Source of the DNA: Melioribacter sp.
Lineage (GTDB): Bacteria; Bacteroidota; Ignavibacteria; Ignavibacteriales; Melioribacteraceae
Assembly (NCBI GenBank): GCA_023250955.1
Contig: JAHEZQ010000014.1
Location: forward strand, 32,080-96,079
DNA: 64,000 nucleotides
Direction: 5' to 3'
Position numbers and translations under genes: made by a program. The notes beneath the pieces are model-generated. The model saw only the letters and a program-made list of their open reading frames with translations. It ran no database searches and was not told where the DNA came from. Shown here piece by piece: positions 36,317 to 44,671 of the stretch (positions are counted from its first letter, which is position 1; every line of letters begins with the position of its first letter).

Positions 36317-37303
36317 ATGAAAACACTTGCTTTCACATGCGGTGACATAAATGGAATTGGTCCGGAAATTTGTATAAAGACCATCAATCAGATCTATAAT
36401 CCTGCTGATAGAAAAATCCTATTGTTTTGCCCATCAAATGTTATTGAAGAGGAATTGCTTGGCACTACTCATTCATTTAGTTATCAAATAATCAAAGATA
36501 AATTTCCACAAAAAGTTGATTCCTCATATGTTACAATCATAAATACAGGCAACTTTAAGCAACAGACTGGTAAGCCTACGAATTTTTCAGGTAAAGCAGC
36601 ATTTGCATCGCTGAAGAGAGCGTATGAGGCAGCTTCATTAAAATTAGTAGATGCAATTATCACAGCACCAGTATCCAAAACTGCATTCAAATTTGCTGGA
36701 ATTAAATATCCTGGACAGACTGAAATACTGGCAAAATTTTCTAAATCAAAAAATTATTTAATGGTTTTTCTATCGAATAAATTTATTTGCGGATTAACGA
36801 CAATACACGAACCGATCAAAAACGTTAGTAAACTAATTACAAAACAGAAAGTTGTCTCATCAATAAAAACACTTAATGAAACTTTAGTTAAAGATTTAGG
36901 AAAAAGTTTACCAAAGATTGCTGTGCTTGGATTAAATCCTCACGCAGGAGAAAACGGGAACATCGGGAAAGAAGAATTATCATCCATAAGCCCAGCGATA
37001 AGATCGTTTAAGAATATTTTTGTTGAAGGTCCTTTTGTTCCGGACGCATTTTTTGGTAACCAAAAACACGAAGATTACGATGCCGTTCTAGGTATGTACC
37101 ATGATCAAGTCTTAATCCCTTTTAAGATGTTAAATTTTAATAGCGGTGTAAATTATACTGCGGGACTTCCAATCATCCGAACTTCACCAGATCACGGGAC
37201 CGGATTTGATATTGCCGGCCGAGGAATTGCCAATCCACAGAGCATGCTCGAAGCTGTTAAATGGGCAGAAAAAATAATTACGAACCGGAGACAAAAAAAA
37301 TAG
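36317..37303 (+). CDS. pdxA: 4-hydroxythreonine-4-phosphate dehydrogenase PdxA
   Basis: A 328-residue metal-dependent dehydrogenase that oxidises 4-phosphohydroxy-threonine in pyridoxal phosphate synthesis. Signature positions are ITAPVSK near 114, LTTIHEPI near 159 (metal histidine), NPHAGENG near 210, MYHDQVLIPFK near 262, and SPDHGTGFDIAGRGIANP near 290. Metal-binding histidines are intact. It overlaps the following methyltransferase gene by 43 bases. Confidence 0.95.
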   Translation: MKTLAFTCGDINGIGPEICIKTINQIYNPADRKILLFCPSNVIEEELLGTTHSFSYQIIKDKFPQKVDSSYVTIINTGNFKQQTGKPTNFSGKAAFASLKRAYEAASLKLVDAIITAPVSKTAFKFAGIKYPGQTEILAKFSKSKNYLMVFLSNKFICGLTTIHEPIKNVSKLITKQKVVSSIKTLNETLVKDLGKSLPKIAVLGLNPHAGENGNIGKEELSSISPAIRSFKNIFVEGPFVPDAFFGNQKHEDYDAVLGMYHDQVLIPFKMLNFNSGVNYTAGLPIIRTSPDHGTGFDIAGRGIANPQSMLEAVKWAEKIITNRRQKK

Positions 37304-38034
37304 TTACCGTAAGCAATTATTCCGCTGTTGCAGAGATTTATCCACACATAATGCGTTCCATTGATTATAAAAAATGGGCTGACTACATTTATCAAATTAG
37401 TCGGGAAGTAAAGAAAAAAAATATTTTTATACTAGAACTTGCTTGTGGAACGGGGCATACTGCATCTAATCTCAAGACTAGAATAAAAAAAATTATTATA
37501 TCAGATTTATCCTTTCCGATGCTGTCAAATCAAAAAGACTCCCAATTATCCAAAGTTTGTTGTGATATGAAATCACTTCCATTTAAAAAAAAATTTGATT
37601 TTATTTTCTCAACATTTGATAGTGTAAATTATATAAACAAGAAAGAAAATATTAATAGATTATTGGTTGATGTCAGCAGATGTCTAACAGATAATGGACT
37701 TTTTGCTTTTGATGTTAGTCTTGAAAAAAATAGTTTGAAATATGAAAAATATCTGAACCGTAGAGGAAAAGTTAATGGTGTAGTATTCCAGCAAAGAAGT
37801 TTCTTTGATAAACGTACACGAATTCATTATAATCATTTTGAATTAACACTTGCCAATGGCAAAAAGGTTGAGGAAATTCACAAACAGAAAATCTACTTAT
37901 TTGAAGATTATTTTGATTTTATAGAAAAATCTGATTTTTATGTGTATAAGTGTTATAAAGCATTTACTTTTGAAAATGCGGATGAAAATACAGAACGGGC
38001 ACAATTTATCTTAAAGAAAAAATCTTATGCTTAG
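37261..38034 (+). CDS. Class I SAM-dependent methyltransferase
   Basis: A 257-residue methyltransferase with the AdoMet motif LELACGTGHTASNLK near 60 and an acidic strand end ISDLSFPML. The fold continues with FDFIFSTFDSVNY and CLTDNGLFAFDVS. The substrate cannot be deduced. The ATG at 37261 lies 43 bases inside pdxA; a later ATG at 37351 would remove the overlap but also the N-terminal YSAVAEIYP segment common to relatives. It overlaps ftsE by eight bases. Confidence 0.8.
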   Translation: MGRKNNYEPETKKIVTVSNYSAVAEIYPHIMRSIDYKKWADYIYQISREVKKKNIFILELACGTGHTASNLKTRIKKIIISDLSFPMLSNQKDSQLSKVCCDMKSLPFKKKFDFIFSTFDSVNYINKKENINRLLVDVSRCLTDNGLFAFDVSLEKNSLKYEKYLNRRGKVNGVVFQQRSFFDKRTRIHYNHFELTLANGKKVEEIHKQKIYLFEDYFDFIEKSDFYVYKCYKAFTFENADENTERAQFILKKKSYA

Positions 38035-38707
38035 CTTTAATCATGTTGATTTTCAATATTCCAATCAGCCGGTCTTTAATGACTTGAATCTGCAAGTAAA
38101 TCAAGGCGATTTTGTTTTTCTAATCGGTAAAAGCGGTGTTGGGAAAACTACTCTACTTAAAATGATTTATATGGATTTATTCCCCGATTCGGGAGATGTA
38201 CAGGTTGGTGATTATTCTTCAGAATCAATAAGGAATAAAGACCTTCCATTCTTAAGAAGAAATATTGGAGTTGTATTCCAAGATTTTCAATTGCTTCAAG
38301 ACAGAAATGTGTACGATAATCTAGCATTTGTTCTTCAAGTAACGGGCATTCCTAAAAAACAAATTAAAAGAAAAATACTAAATGCACTTTCCGATGTAGG
38401 TTTGGCACACAAACAGAATAATATGCCTCACCAGCTTTCCGGTGGGGAAAAGCAACGTGTAGCAATCGCACGTGCTATAATTAATGATCCGTTCTTAGTA
38501 CTTGCAGATGAACCAACCGGGAATTTAGATCCGGAAACAACTGAAGAAATTTTAACAATTCTTAGAAAAATAAATTCCCGCGGGACTTCGATGATCTTCG
38601 CTACACATAATTATGAAATAGTCAGAAGGATAGATGCGAAAATAATACGATTAGAAGGCGGTAGAGCTGTAAAAGTACTGATCAAGAAGAAAGGGGAACC
38701 GGACTAA
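38027..38707 (+). CDS. ftsE: Cell division ATP-binding protein FtsE
   Basis: A 226-residue ABC ATPase of the FtsE group. Walker A is GKSGVGKTT, the signature motif is [14 protein letters not shown], and Walker B is [11 protein letters not shown]. FtsE pairs with FtsX to control septal peptidoglycan hydrolases. FtsX is not adjacent, so a LolD-type identity is possible, though [17 protein letters not shown] fits FtsE better. It converges with adk, their ends overlapping by four bases. Confidence 0.85.
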   Translation: MLSFNHVDFQYSNQPVFNDLNLQVNQGDFVFLIGKSGVGKTTLLKMIYMDLFPDSGDVQVGDYSSESIRNKDLPFLRRNIGVVFQDFQLLQDRNVYDNLAFVLQVTGIPKKQIKRKILNALSDVGLAHKQNNMPHQLSGGEKQRVAIARAIINDPFLVLADEPTGNLDPETTEEILTILRKINSRGTSMIFATHNYEIVRRIDAKIIRLEGGRAVKVLIKKKGEPD

Positions 38708-39351
38708 TTTATATTCATCGTCGTTAATATTTTACTTGTTACATCTTCTATGCTTTGTGTCCCATCAACTTCAATTACTTTTGATTTGTCTGAATAATAA
38801 TTAAATACTTGAGCAGTAGTTTCGTGATAAACTTTTAATCTTCGCTTGATTACTTCTTCATCATCATCTTTGCGTTTATAATAACTGTTAGTTGATTTAC
38901 ATACATGACAAATATAATCTTCTTTATATTCGTTCTTGCCGATAATATTTCCACATTTGTTACAAACCAATCGATTGGTTAAACGGTCAATAATAATTGA
39001 ATCATCTACATTTAATTTAATTATGAATGGCTCTTCTGTATAAAGAGTCGCAAAAATATTATCGAGTATCTTTGCCTGAGCAATGGTTCTAGGAAAACCA
39101 TCTAGTATAAATCCGTTCTTACATTTATCCTCCATTAGTGCTTCTAGAATAATTCCGCCCATAATATCATCCGGTACAAGTTCACCTTTCTCTACAATTG
39201 CTTTTGCTTTTTTACCAAGCTCTGATTCCTTTTTAATTGCTTCCCGTAAAATATCTCCTGTTGAGATATGTGCAATGCCGAGTTTAGAGGCTAGAATTTT
39301 TGCTTGTGTTCCTTTACCAACACCTGGTGAACCAAAAATTATTAATTGCAT
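38704..39351 (-). CDS. adk: Adenylate kinase with zinc-type LID
   Basis: A 215-residue adenylate kinase interconverting ATP+AMP and 2 ADP. The P-loop GSPGVGKGTQA is near 7, the AMP-binding region is STGDILREA, and FILDGFPRTIAQA is near 81. The LID carries four cysteines (CNKC near 129, CHVC near 148) for a structural zinc, as in Gram-positive enzymes. It lies 89 bases downstream of tadA on the same strand. Confidence 0.97.
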   Translation of the reverse strand: MQLIIFGSPGVGKGTQAKILASKLGIAHISTGDILREAIKKESELGKKAKAIVEKGELVPDDIMGGIILEALMEDKCKNGFILDGFPRTIAQAKILDNIFATLYTEEPFIIKLNVDDSIIIDRLTNRLVCNKCGNIIGKNEYKEDYICHVCKSTNSYYKRKDDDEEVIKRRLKVYHETTAQVFNYYSDKSKVIEVDGTQSIEDVTSKILTTMNIN

Positions 39352-39440
39352 ATAGATTGTTTCTCGTGTGGGTTTGAAATTGTATAATTTCTAAAAGAAA
39401 ATTAAAGAGAATTGTGAAAAGATGCCAATTAAGATTTTAT

Positions 39441-39908
39441 TTAATCTCGTTTCTTTTTTTTCAAAAAGAAATTTTCAACAAGAAGTTTAGATTCATCTGC
39501 ATAAATTCCGGAAAAGACATTAGGCCTATGATTGTACTTCCCGCTTTCTAAAATATTAAATAACGATCCAGCTGCACCAAATTTCGGTTCCTGTATTCCG
39601 AAATAAATATTATTAATTCGGGAAAGTAATATAGCACCACAGCACATTACACAAGGCTCAAGCGTTACATAAAGATCACACTTATCTAAAAATTTAGATT
39701 GAAGATGGTCGGAAGCAGCGGTAATTGCCAGCATCTCCGCGTGGGCAGTAGCATCTTTTAACATTTCAACTTGATTAAAACCGCGTCCAATTATTTTATT
39801 TTGATGAACTACAACTGCACCGATAGGAACTTCATTTAATTCTACAGCTTTTTCAGCTTCTTGAAGTGCAGCAAACATAAATTTGTAAACGTGTTCTTGG
39901 AAAAGCAT
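39441..39908 (-). CDS. tadA: tRNA adenosine-34 deaminase TadA
   Basis: A 155-residue zinc deaminase. The catalytic motif HAEMLAI (histidine ligand and proton-shuttling glutamate) lies near 58, and PCVMCCGAIL with two cysteine zinc ligands lies near 88. TadA converts A34 to inosine in tRNA-Arg(ACG), so CGU, CGC and CGA codons can be read. That tRNA is encoded 234 bases upstream on the same strand. A cytosine/guanine deaminase is the alternative, but the context favours TadA. Confidence 0.88.
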   Translation of the reverse strand: MLFQEHVYKFMFAALQEAEKAVELNEVPIGAVVVHQNKIIGRGFNQVEMLKDATAHAEMLAITAASDHLQSKFLDKCDLYVTLEPCVMCCGAILLSRINNIYFGIQEPKFGAAGSLFNILESGKYNHRPNVFSGIYADESKLLVENFFLKKKKRD

Positions 39909-39939
39909 TATAAGTGAGTTTTAAGTTATGAATTGTGAA

Positions 39940-39973
39940 TGTTGAATTGGAAGTCATAATTAATAATTCAACA
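39940..39973 (-). terminator. Possible hairpin downstream of tRNA-Arg(TCG)
   Basis: TGTTGAATT (39940-39948) and AATTCAACA (39965-39973) pair over nine bases with a 16-base AT-rich loop. The flanks (TTTTAAGT, ACTTAAAA) can pair too, giving a longer imperfect fold. It may end or process the tRNA transcript before tadA; no clean T-run follows. Confidence 0.3.
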
Positions 39974-39989
39974 CTTAAAATTATTTTTG

Positions 39990-40063
39990 TACGCCCGGAA
40001 GGATTCGAACCCTCAACCCTTTGATCCGAAGTCAAATGCTCTATCCAGTTGAGCTACGGGCGC
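39990..40063 (-). tRNA. tRNA-Arg (TCG)
   Basis: The minus strand folds into a cloverleaf of 74 bases. Acceptor arms are GCGCCCG and CGGGCGT (one G-T pair), with the D-arm box TAGCTCAACTGGATAGAGC, the anticodon stem TTTGA/TCAAA and loop CTTCGGA with anticodon TCG, and the T-arm GGTTCGAATCC. The CCA end is not encoded. It would read CGA and related arginine codons. Confidence 0.95.
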
Positions 40064-40142
40064 GAATATATGTATTATGACTGATGAGTAATGGGAATAA
40101 AGTCCATCAACCTTCTTACATCTTCCATCAACCATCATTTTG

Positions 40143-40216
40143 TACACCTGTAGGGATTCGAACCCCAAACCTTCTGATCCGTAGTCAGATGCTCTATCCA
40201 ATTGAGCTACAGGTGC
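40143..40216 (-). tRNA. tRNA-Arg (ACG)
   Basis: A 74-base cloverleaf on the minus strand. Acceptor arms are GCACCTG and CAGGTGT, the anticodon stem is TCTGA/TCAGA and the loop CTACGGA gives anticodon ACG. The T-arm has GGTTCGAATCC. CCA is not encoded. Its A34 is the expected substrate of TadA, encoded just downstream. A 79-base spacer separates it from tRNA-Arg(TCG). Confidence 0.95.
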
Positions 40217-40237
40217 ATAAAAATCTCATTTACGCTG

Positions 40238-40269
40238 CAAATATAATATTAACAGTTCTAACAAACAAT
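40238..40269 (-). promoter_or_regulatory. Possible promoter for the tRNA-Arg genes
   Basis: On the minus strand TATATTTG (40245-40238) matches the Bacteroidota -7 consensus TAnnTTTG. ATTG at 40269-40266 gives a -33-like element at a spacing of 20, or TTTG at 40265-40262 at 16. It lies about 22 bases before the mature 5' end of tRNA-Arg(ACG). Confidence 0.45.
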
Positions 40270-40506
40270 TTAGCTTGAATTTACAACCCAGCAATAGTTG
40301 TATTGATAATGCTGTTAAATTTTCTCAAATTGGCAATGCAAAAATTCACTAGATAAGATAAAAACAGAATGCAAATAAATTATCTAACCTCTTTAGAAAA
40401 TTTTTGTTATCGAAAGCTTAACGAACTTTTCTTGCGTCCTTGTCCAGATCACTAAAAATCCCAGATACCTTACCCAAATTAGTATTAATTAATAGGAGTT
40501 AACTAT
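40270..40506. other. AT-rich leader region before glmS
   Basis: This is the rest of a 290-base gap between the tRNA genes and glmS. I see no gene, no clear riboswitch and no strong hairpin. The glmS ribosome site AGGAGT lies at about 40493-40498. No TAnnTTTG promoter element was found, so the transcription start of glmS remains open. Confidence 0.4.
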
Positions 40507-42339
40507 ATGTGCGGAATTGTAGGATATATTGGTGAAAAAAATTGCGTCCCGATTATAATCGAAGGACTTAAAAGATTAGAATACCGTGGGTATGATTCTG
40601 CTGGTATAGGTATCATAAACGGGAAGGAATGCAAGGTTGTTAAGACAAAAGGAAAAGTAGCTGAATTAGAAAAACTAGTTCACAATGAAAAACTCGAATC
40701 AAGCTTGGGAATTGGACACACACGATGGGCTACACATGGTGAACCAAGTACGGTTAATGCCCACCCGCATCTGAATAAAGAAAAAACTTTATTCCTCATT
40801 CACAACGGAATCATTGAAAATTATTTATCACTTAAAAAAGGATTACTCAAAGAAGGTTATGAATTCCTTAGTGAAACAGATACAGAAGTTCTTGCTCATT
40901 TAATTGATCATTATTTAAAATTAAAACATTCGCTTTTTCAAGCCGTGCGATATGCGTTGAATGAAGTTGAAGGCACTTACGGTATTGCAGTAATTTACAA
41001 AGGAGAACCAGATAAAATTATTGCCGCACGCAAAGGTTCGCCTCTTGTATTAGGAATCGGCGATAATGAAAATTTTGTTGCATCTGATGTTAATGCTTTA
41101 ATCGCCCATACTAAAAAAGTAGTTTACTTAGAAGATGGAGAAATTGTAGAAGTATTTAAGAATAGTTTTAATACAAAGACGATCAGTGATGAAACTATAA
41201 TTAAAGAAATCCACCAAGTAGATATGAAGATTGATGAATTGAGTAAAGGTGGATTTGCACATTACATGCTTAAAGAAATCATGGATCAACCTGAATCCAT
41301 TTATAATTCTATGAGAGGAAGATTGGTTTATGATGAAGGTGTTCCTAAGTTAGGTGGATTAGAAGGATTTGAAGAAAGAATAATAAATTCAAAACGGATA
41401 ATCCTAGCAGCATGCGGGACATCTTGGCACGCAGCTTTAGTTGGTGAATATATGATTGAACAGTTTGCTGGTATGGCAGTAGAGGTTGAATATGCATCAG
41501 AGATGCGTTACAGAAATCCAATAATTGATAAAGATGATACTGTTATTTTTATTTCTCAAAGCGGCGAAACTGCAGATACATTGGCGGCGATGAAAGAAGC
41601 AAAGAAAAAGGGCGCATTGTGTATCGGTATTTGTAACGTGGTAGGAAGTACAATTGCACGTGAAAGTGATGCAGGTGTTTATATTCATGCTGGACCAGAA
41701 ATTGGTGTTGCTTCTACTAAAGCATTTACATCTCAGATTGTTGTGTTGGCCTTAATAACATTATTACTTGCAAGAAAACGGAACATGAATTTTCCGCAGG
41801 GTCAGGAAATTATTAAAAGCATGTATGGACTGAATAAAAATGTTGAAAAAATACTTGGACAAAATGAATATATAAAAAATATCGCTGAACAATATGCTGA
41901 CTCAAAAAATTTCTTGTATTTAGGGAGAGGATATCATTTCCCTGTTGCTTTAGAAGGTGCATTAAAACTAAAAGAAATTTCATATATACATGCGGAAGGT
42001 TATCCTGCTGCAGAAATGAAACACGGACCTATAGCTTTGATTGACGAAAATATGCCTGTTGTTTTTATTGCTATTAAAGATTCAGTTTATGAAAAAGTTA
42101 TAAGTAATATCCAAGAGGTTAAGGCAAGAAAGGGTAGAATACTTGCTATTGTTAATGAAGGCGATACTCAAATCGAAGAAATGGTGGATCATGTTATTAA
42201 GATCCCGAAAACAAATGAAATTCTTTCACCAATTTTAAGTGTAATCCCTTTGCAACTATTAGCTTATCATATTGCAGTTAAGAAAGGATTGAATGTTGAT
42301 CAGCCTCGTAATTTGGCAAAGAGCGTCACAGTTGAATAA
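40507..42339 (+). CDS. glmS: Glutamine-fructose-6-phosphate aminotransferase GlmS
   Basis: A 610-residue enzyme making glucosamine-6-phosphate from fructose-6-phosphate and glutamine, the entry to amino-sugar and peptidoglycan synthesis. The glutaminase half begins with CGIVGYIG, whose cysteine is the nucleophile after removal of Met1, with GHTRWATHG near 72. Two SIS isomerase domains follow (ACGTSWHAA near 301; GRGYHFPVALEGALKLKE near 474), and the C-terminus DQPRNLAKSVTVE is typical. Eighteen bases separate it from the next gene, so it may head the carbamoyl-phosphate gene run. Confidence 0.97.
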   Translation: MCGIVGYIGEKNCVPIIIEGLKRLEYRGYDSAGIGIINGKECKVVKTKGKVAELEKLVHNEKLESSLGIGHTRWATHGEPSTVNAHPHLNKEKTLFLIHNGIIENYLSLKKGLLKEGYEFLSETDTEVLAHLIDHYLKLKHSLFQAVRYALNEVEGTYGIAVIYKGEPDKIIAARKGSPLVLGIGDNENFVASDVNALIAHTKKVVYLEDGEIVEVFKNSFNTKTISDETIIKEIHQVDMKIDELSKGGFAHYMLKEIMDQPESIYNSMRGRLVYDEGVPKLGGLEGFEERIINSKRIILAACGTSWHAALVGEYMIEQFAGMAVEVEYASEMRYRNPIIDKDDTVIFISQSGETADTLAAMKEAKKKGALCIGICNVVGSTIARESDAGVYIHAGPEIGVASTKAFTSQIVVLALITLLLARKRNMNFPQGQEIIKSMYGLNKNVEKILGQNEYIKNIAEQYADSKNFLYLGRGYHFPVALEGALKLKEISYIHAEGYPAAEMKHGPIALIDENMPVVFIAIKDSVYEKVISNIQEVKARKGRILAIVNEGDTQIEEMVDHVIKIPKTNEILSPILSVIPLQLLAYHIAVKKGLNVDQPRNLAKSVTVE

Positions 42340-42357
42340 AAATAAATGAGGTAAAAA

Positions 42358-43677
42358 ATGTCAAGAACAAACGTCCTTATTATGGGTGCTGCAGGACGAG
42401 ATTTCCATAACTTCAATGTATTTTTCAGAGATAACGAGAATTACAATGTTGTTGCTTTTACTGCCACTCAAATTCCAAACATTGATGGTAGAATTTATCC
42501 TACCGAATTAGCTGGAAAACTTTATCCTAACGGCATAAAGATTTACGAAGAATTAGAACTTGTTTCGTTGATCAAAAATCTGAAAGTTGATGAAGTAGTA
42601 TTTTCTTATTCTGATGTAACTTATGACTATGTCATGACTAAAGCATCGATCGTTAATGCTGCCGGGGCATCATTTAGGTTAATGGGTTCTGAAGAAACTA
42701 TGATTAAAAGTACCAAACCTGTTGTCGCCGTTTTAGCAGTTAGAACAGGATGTGGTAAATCTCAAACTTCAAGAAGGATCGTTTCACTTTTGCAGAAAGC
42801 TGGGAAGAAAGTTGTTGCAATACGCCACCCTATGCCTTATGGTAATTTGGTGAAACAAAAAGTTCAAAGATTTGCGACGATAGAAGATCTAAAAAAGCAT
42901 GAATGTACTATTGAAGAAATCGAAGAATATGAGCCACACATTGCACGAGGCGGAATTATTTACTCCGGTGTTGATTATGAAGCAATTCTTCGCGAGGCTG
43001 AAAAAGAAGCGGATATTATTTTATGGGACGGCGGAAATAATGATATGTCTTTCTACAAAGCTGATTTAACTTTCACTGTAGTTGATCCTCACCGACCGGG
43101 TCACGAAATGCGTTACTACCCTGGCAACACTTCTTTAAGAATGGCTGATGCTGTAATAATTAATAAAATAGATTCTGCAGATGAAAACGGAATTGTAACT
43201 GTTAGAAATAATATTCATTCTGTAAATCCCAAAGCAATTGTTATAGAAGCAGCTTCACCTATAACAGTAGATAAACCTGAACTAATTACTGATAAACGCG
43301 TTCTTGTTGTTGAAGATGGTCCTACTCTTACTCACGGTGAAATGAAATATGGTGCTGGTACTGTGATTGCACGAAAACTTGGAGCTAAAGAGATTGTTGA
43401 TCCAAGACCATACACTGTGAAATCAATTTCAGATACATTTAAAAAATATCCGAACATTGGCGTACTGCTACCAGCTATGGGTTATGGTGATGATCAAATT
43501 AATGATCTTCAAGAAACTATTAATAAAACAGATTGTGATTCTGTAGTGATAGGAACACCGATTGATCTTGGTAGAATCTTGAAAATAAATAAACCATCTA
43601 CGCGAGTAATGTATGAACTTCAGGAAATCGGTGTAAATACATGTGAGTCCGTTCTTAAATCAAAAGGTCTTATATGA
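42358..43677 (+). CDS. Cyclic 2,3-diphosphoglycerate synthetase-like P-loop protein
   Basis: A 439-residue protein of the family named after archaeal cyclic 2,3-diphosphoglycerate synthetase. It has an N-terminal Rossmann-like part (LIMGAAGRDFHNFNV), a P-loop RTGCGKSQTSRRI near 128, IRHPMPYG, LWDGGNNDMSF near 223, and INKIDSADE, a G-protein-like NKxD motif. Bacteria are not known to use cyclic diphosphoglycerate widely, so the true function here is uncertain. The stop overlaps the carbamate kinase ATG by four bases, suggesting a linked role. Confidence 0.75.
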   Translation: MSRTNVLIMGAAGRDFHNFNVFFRDNENYNVVAFTATQIPNIDGRIYPTELAGKLYPNGIKIYEELELVSLIKNLKVDEVVFSYSDVTYDYVMTKASIVNAAGASFRLMGSEETMIKSTKPVVAVLAVRTGCGKSQTSRRIVSLLQKAGKKVVAIRHPMPYGNLVKQKVQRFATIEDLKKHECTIEEIEEYEPHIARGGIIYSGVDYEAILREAEKEADIILWDGGNNDMSFYKADLTFTVVDPHRPGHEMRYYPGNTSLRMADAVIINKIDSADENGIVTVRNNIHSVNPKAIVIEAASPITVDKPELITDKRVLVVEDGPTLTHGEMKYGAGTVIARKLGAKEIVDPRPYTVKSISDTFKKYPNIGVLLPAMGYGDDQINDLQETINKTDCDSVVIGTPIDLGRILKINKPSTRVMYELQEIGVNTCESVLKSKGLI

Positions 43678-44618
43678 AAAAGATTGCGGTTGTTGCATTC
43701 GGTGGCAACGCACTCTTACGAGCAAATGAAATTGGGACAATTGAACAACAAGAGAAGAATACACTTGATACTTGTGAAAAATTAATTGGCCTGCTAAGAA
43801 ATGGTTATAATATAATTATTACGCATGGAAATGGCCCTCAAGTTGGGAATATTCTACTAAGAAATGAAGCTGGGTACTCACAATACAAAATTCCCAAAAT
43901 GCCGTTAGATATTTGTGTAGCCGATTCACAGGGCGGGATCGGCTATATGATTGAACGTCAGATGCGTAATGCAATCAGCAAAACAAATCTGCGTAGAAAT
44001 GTTGTAGCTGTAATTACAGAAACTCTTGTTGATATAAACGATCCCGCTTTTATCAATCCTACAAAACCAATTGGTCCATATTATTTAAAAGAAGAAGCTG
44101 AACTTTTAGCCAAAGCTAATAATTGGGTTTTCAAAGAAGATGCTAGAAAGAGAGGATGGAGAAAAGTTGTTGCTTCTCCAAAACCAATTGATATCATGAA
44201 TAAGAAAGTTATTAAGGATTTGGTGAATCATGGTCATATCGTAATTGCAGTTGGAGGCGGGGGAATTCCTGTTTACTGGCATGCTGACACAAAATATCTT
44301 GAAGCGATCGAGGCAGTTGTTGATAAAGATTTAGCTTCATCCGTATTAGCTAGAAATATTAAAGCCGACAGATTTTATATAATCACGGACGTTTCTCAAG
44401 TTTGTATCAACTTCAATAAACCAAATCAGAAAGCACTTAATAAAATTAGCGTGTCTGAAGCCAGAAAATACTACGATGCAGGTGAATTTCCAGCAGGAAG
44501 TATGGGACCTAAAATTCTTGCAGCGATAGAATTTGTAGAAGCAACAGGAAATGAAGCAATTATAACTTCTGAAAGTGAAATTGGAAAAGAAAATTGCGGG
44601 ACAAGAATAACACTGTAA
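43674..44618 (+). CDS. arcC: Carbamate kinase
   Basis: A 314-residue amino-acid-kinase-family enzyme that interconverts carbamoyl phosphate + ADP and carbamate + ATP. It has the start VVAFGGNALL, THGNGPQVGN near 47, the AVGGGGIPV loop near 194 and VDKDLASSVLA near 218, followed by AGSMGPKILAAIEF near 273. These are the carbamate kinase hallmarks. No arginine deiminase gene is nearby, so a classical arginine deiminase operon is absent here. The product or substrate links it to the two carbamoyltransferases downstream. Confidence 0.93.
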   Translation: MKKIAVVAFGGNALLRANEIGTIEQQEKNTLDTCEKLIGLLRNGYNIIITHGNGPQVGNILLRNEAGYSQYKIPKMPLDICVADSQGGIGYMIERQMRNAISKTNLRRNVVAVITETLVDINDPAFINPTKPIGPYYLKEEAELLAKANNWVFKEDARKRGWRKVVASPKPIDIMNKKVIKDLVNHGHIVIAVGGGGIPVYWHADTKYLEAIEAVVDKDLASSVLARNIKADRFYIITDVSQVCINFNKPNQKALNKISVSEARKYYDAGEFPAGSMGPKILAAIEFVEATGNEAIITSESEIGKENCGTRITL

Positions 44619-44671
44619 ACGATCAAGATCATACTCTTGACAATTATCTACGTAAGAATTAGAAAGTATAA

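Noticed and set aside
37261..37303. Frameshift or fusion between pdxA and the methyltransferase
   Set aside because: Both proteins are complete by motif and length; the 43-base overlap is an ordinary overlapping gene pair.
40013..40201. Minus-strand open frame with APVAQLDRAFDFGSKG-like sequence across the tRNA genes
   Set aside because: It is a translation of the tRNA-Arg genes and their spacer, a well-known false gene type. The cloverleaf explains the conservation.
40270..40506. Possible glmS ribozyme or riboswitch in the glmS leader
   Set aside because: No conserved core or pairing pattern of the glmS ribozyme could be found by eye, and that ribozyme is mainly a Gram-positive feature.
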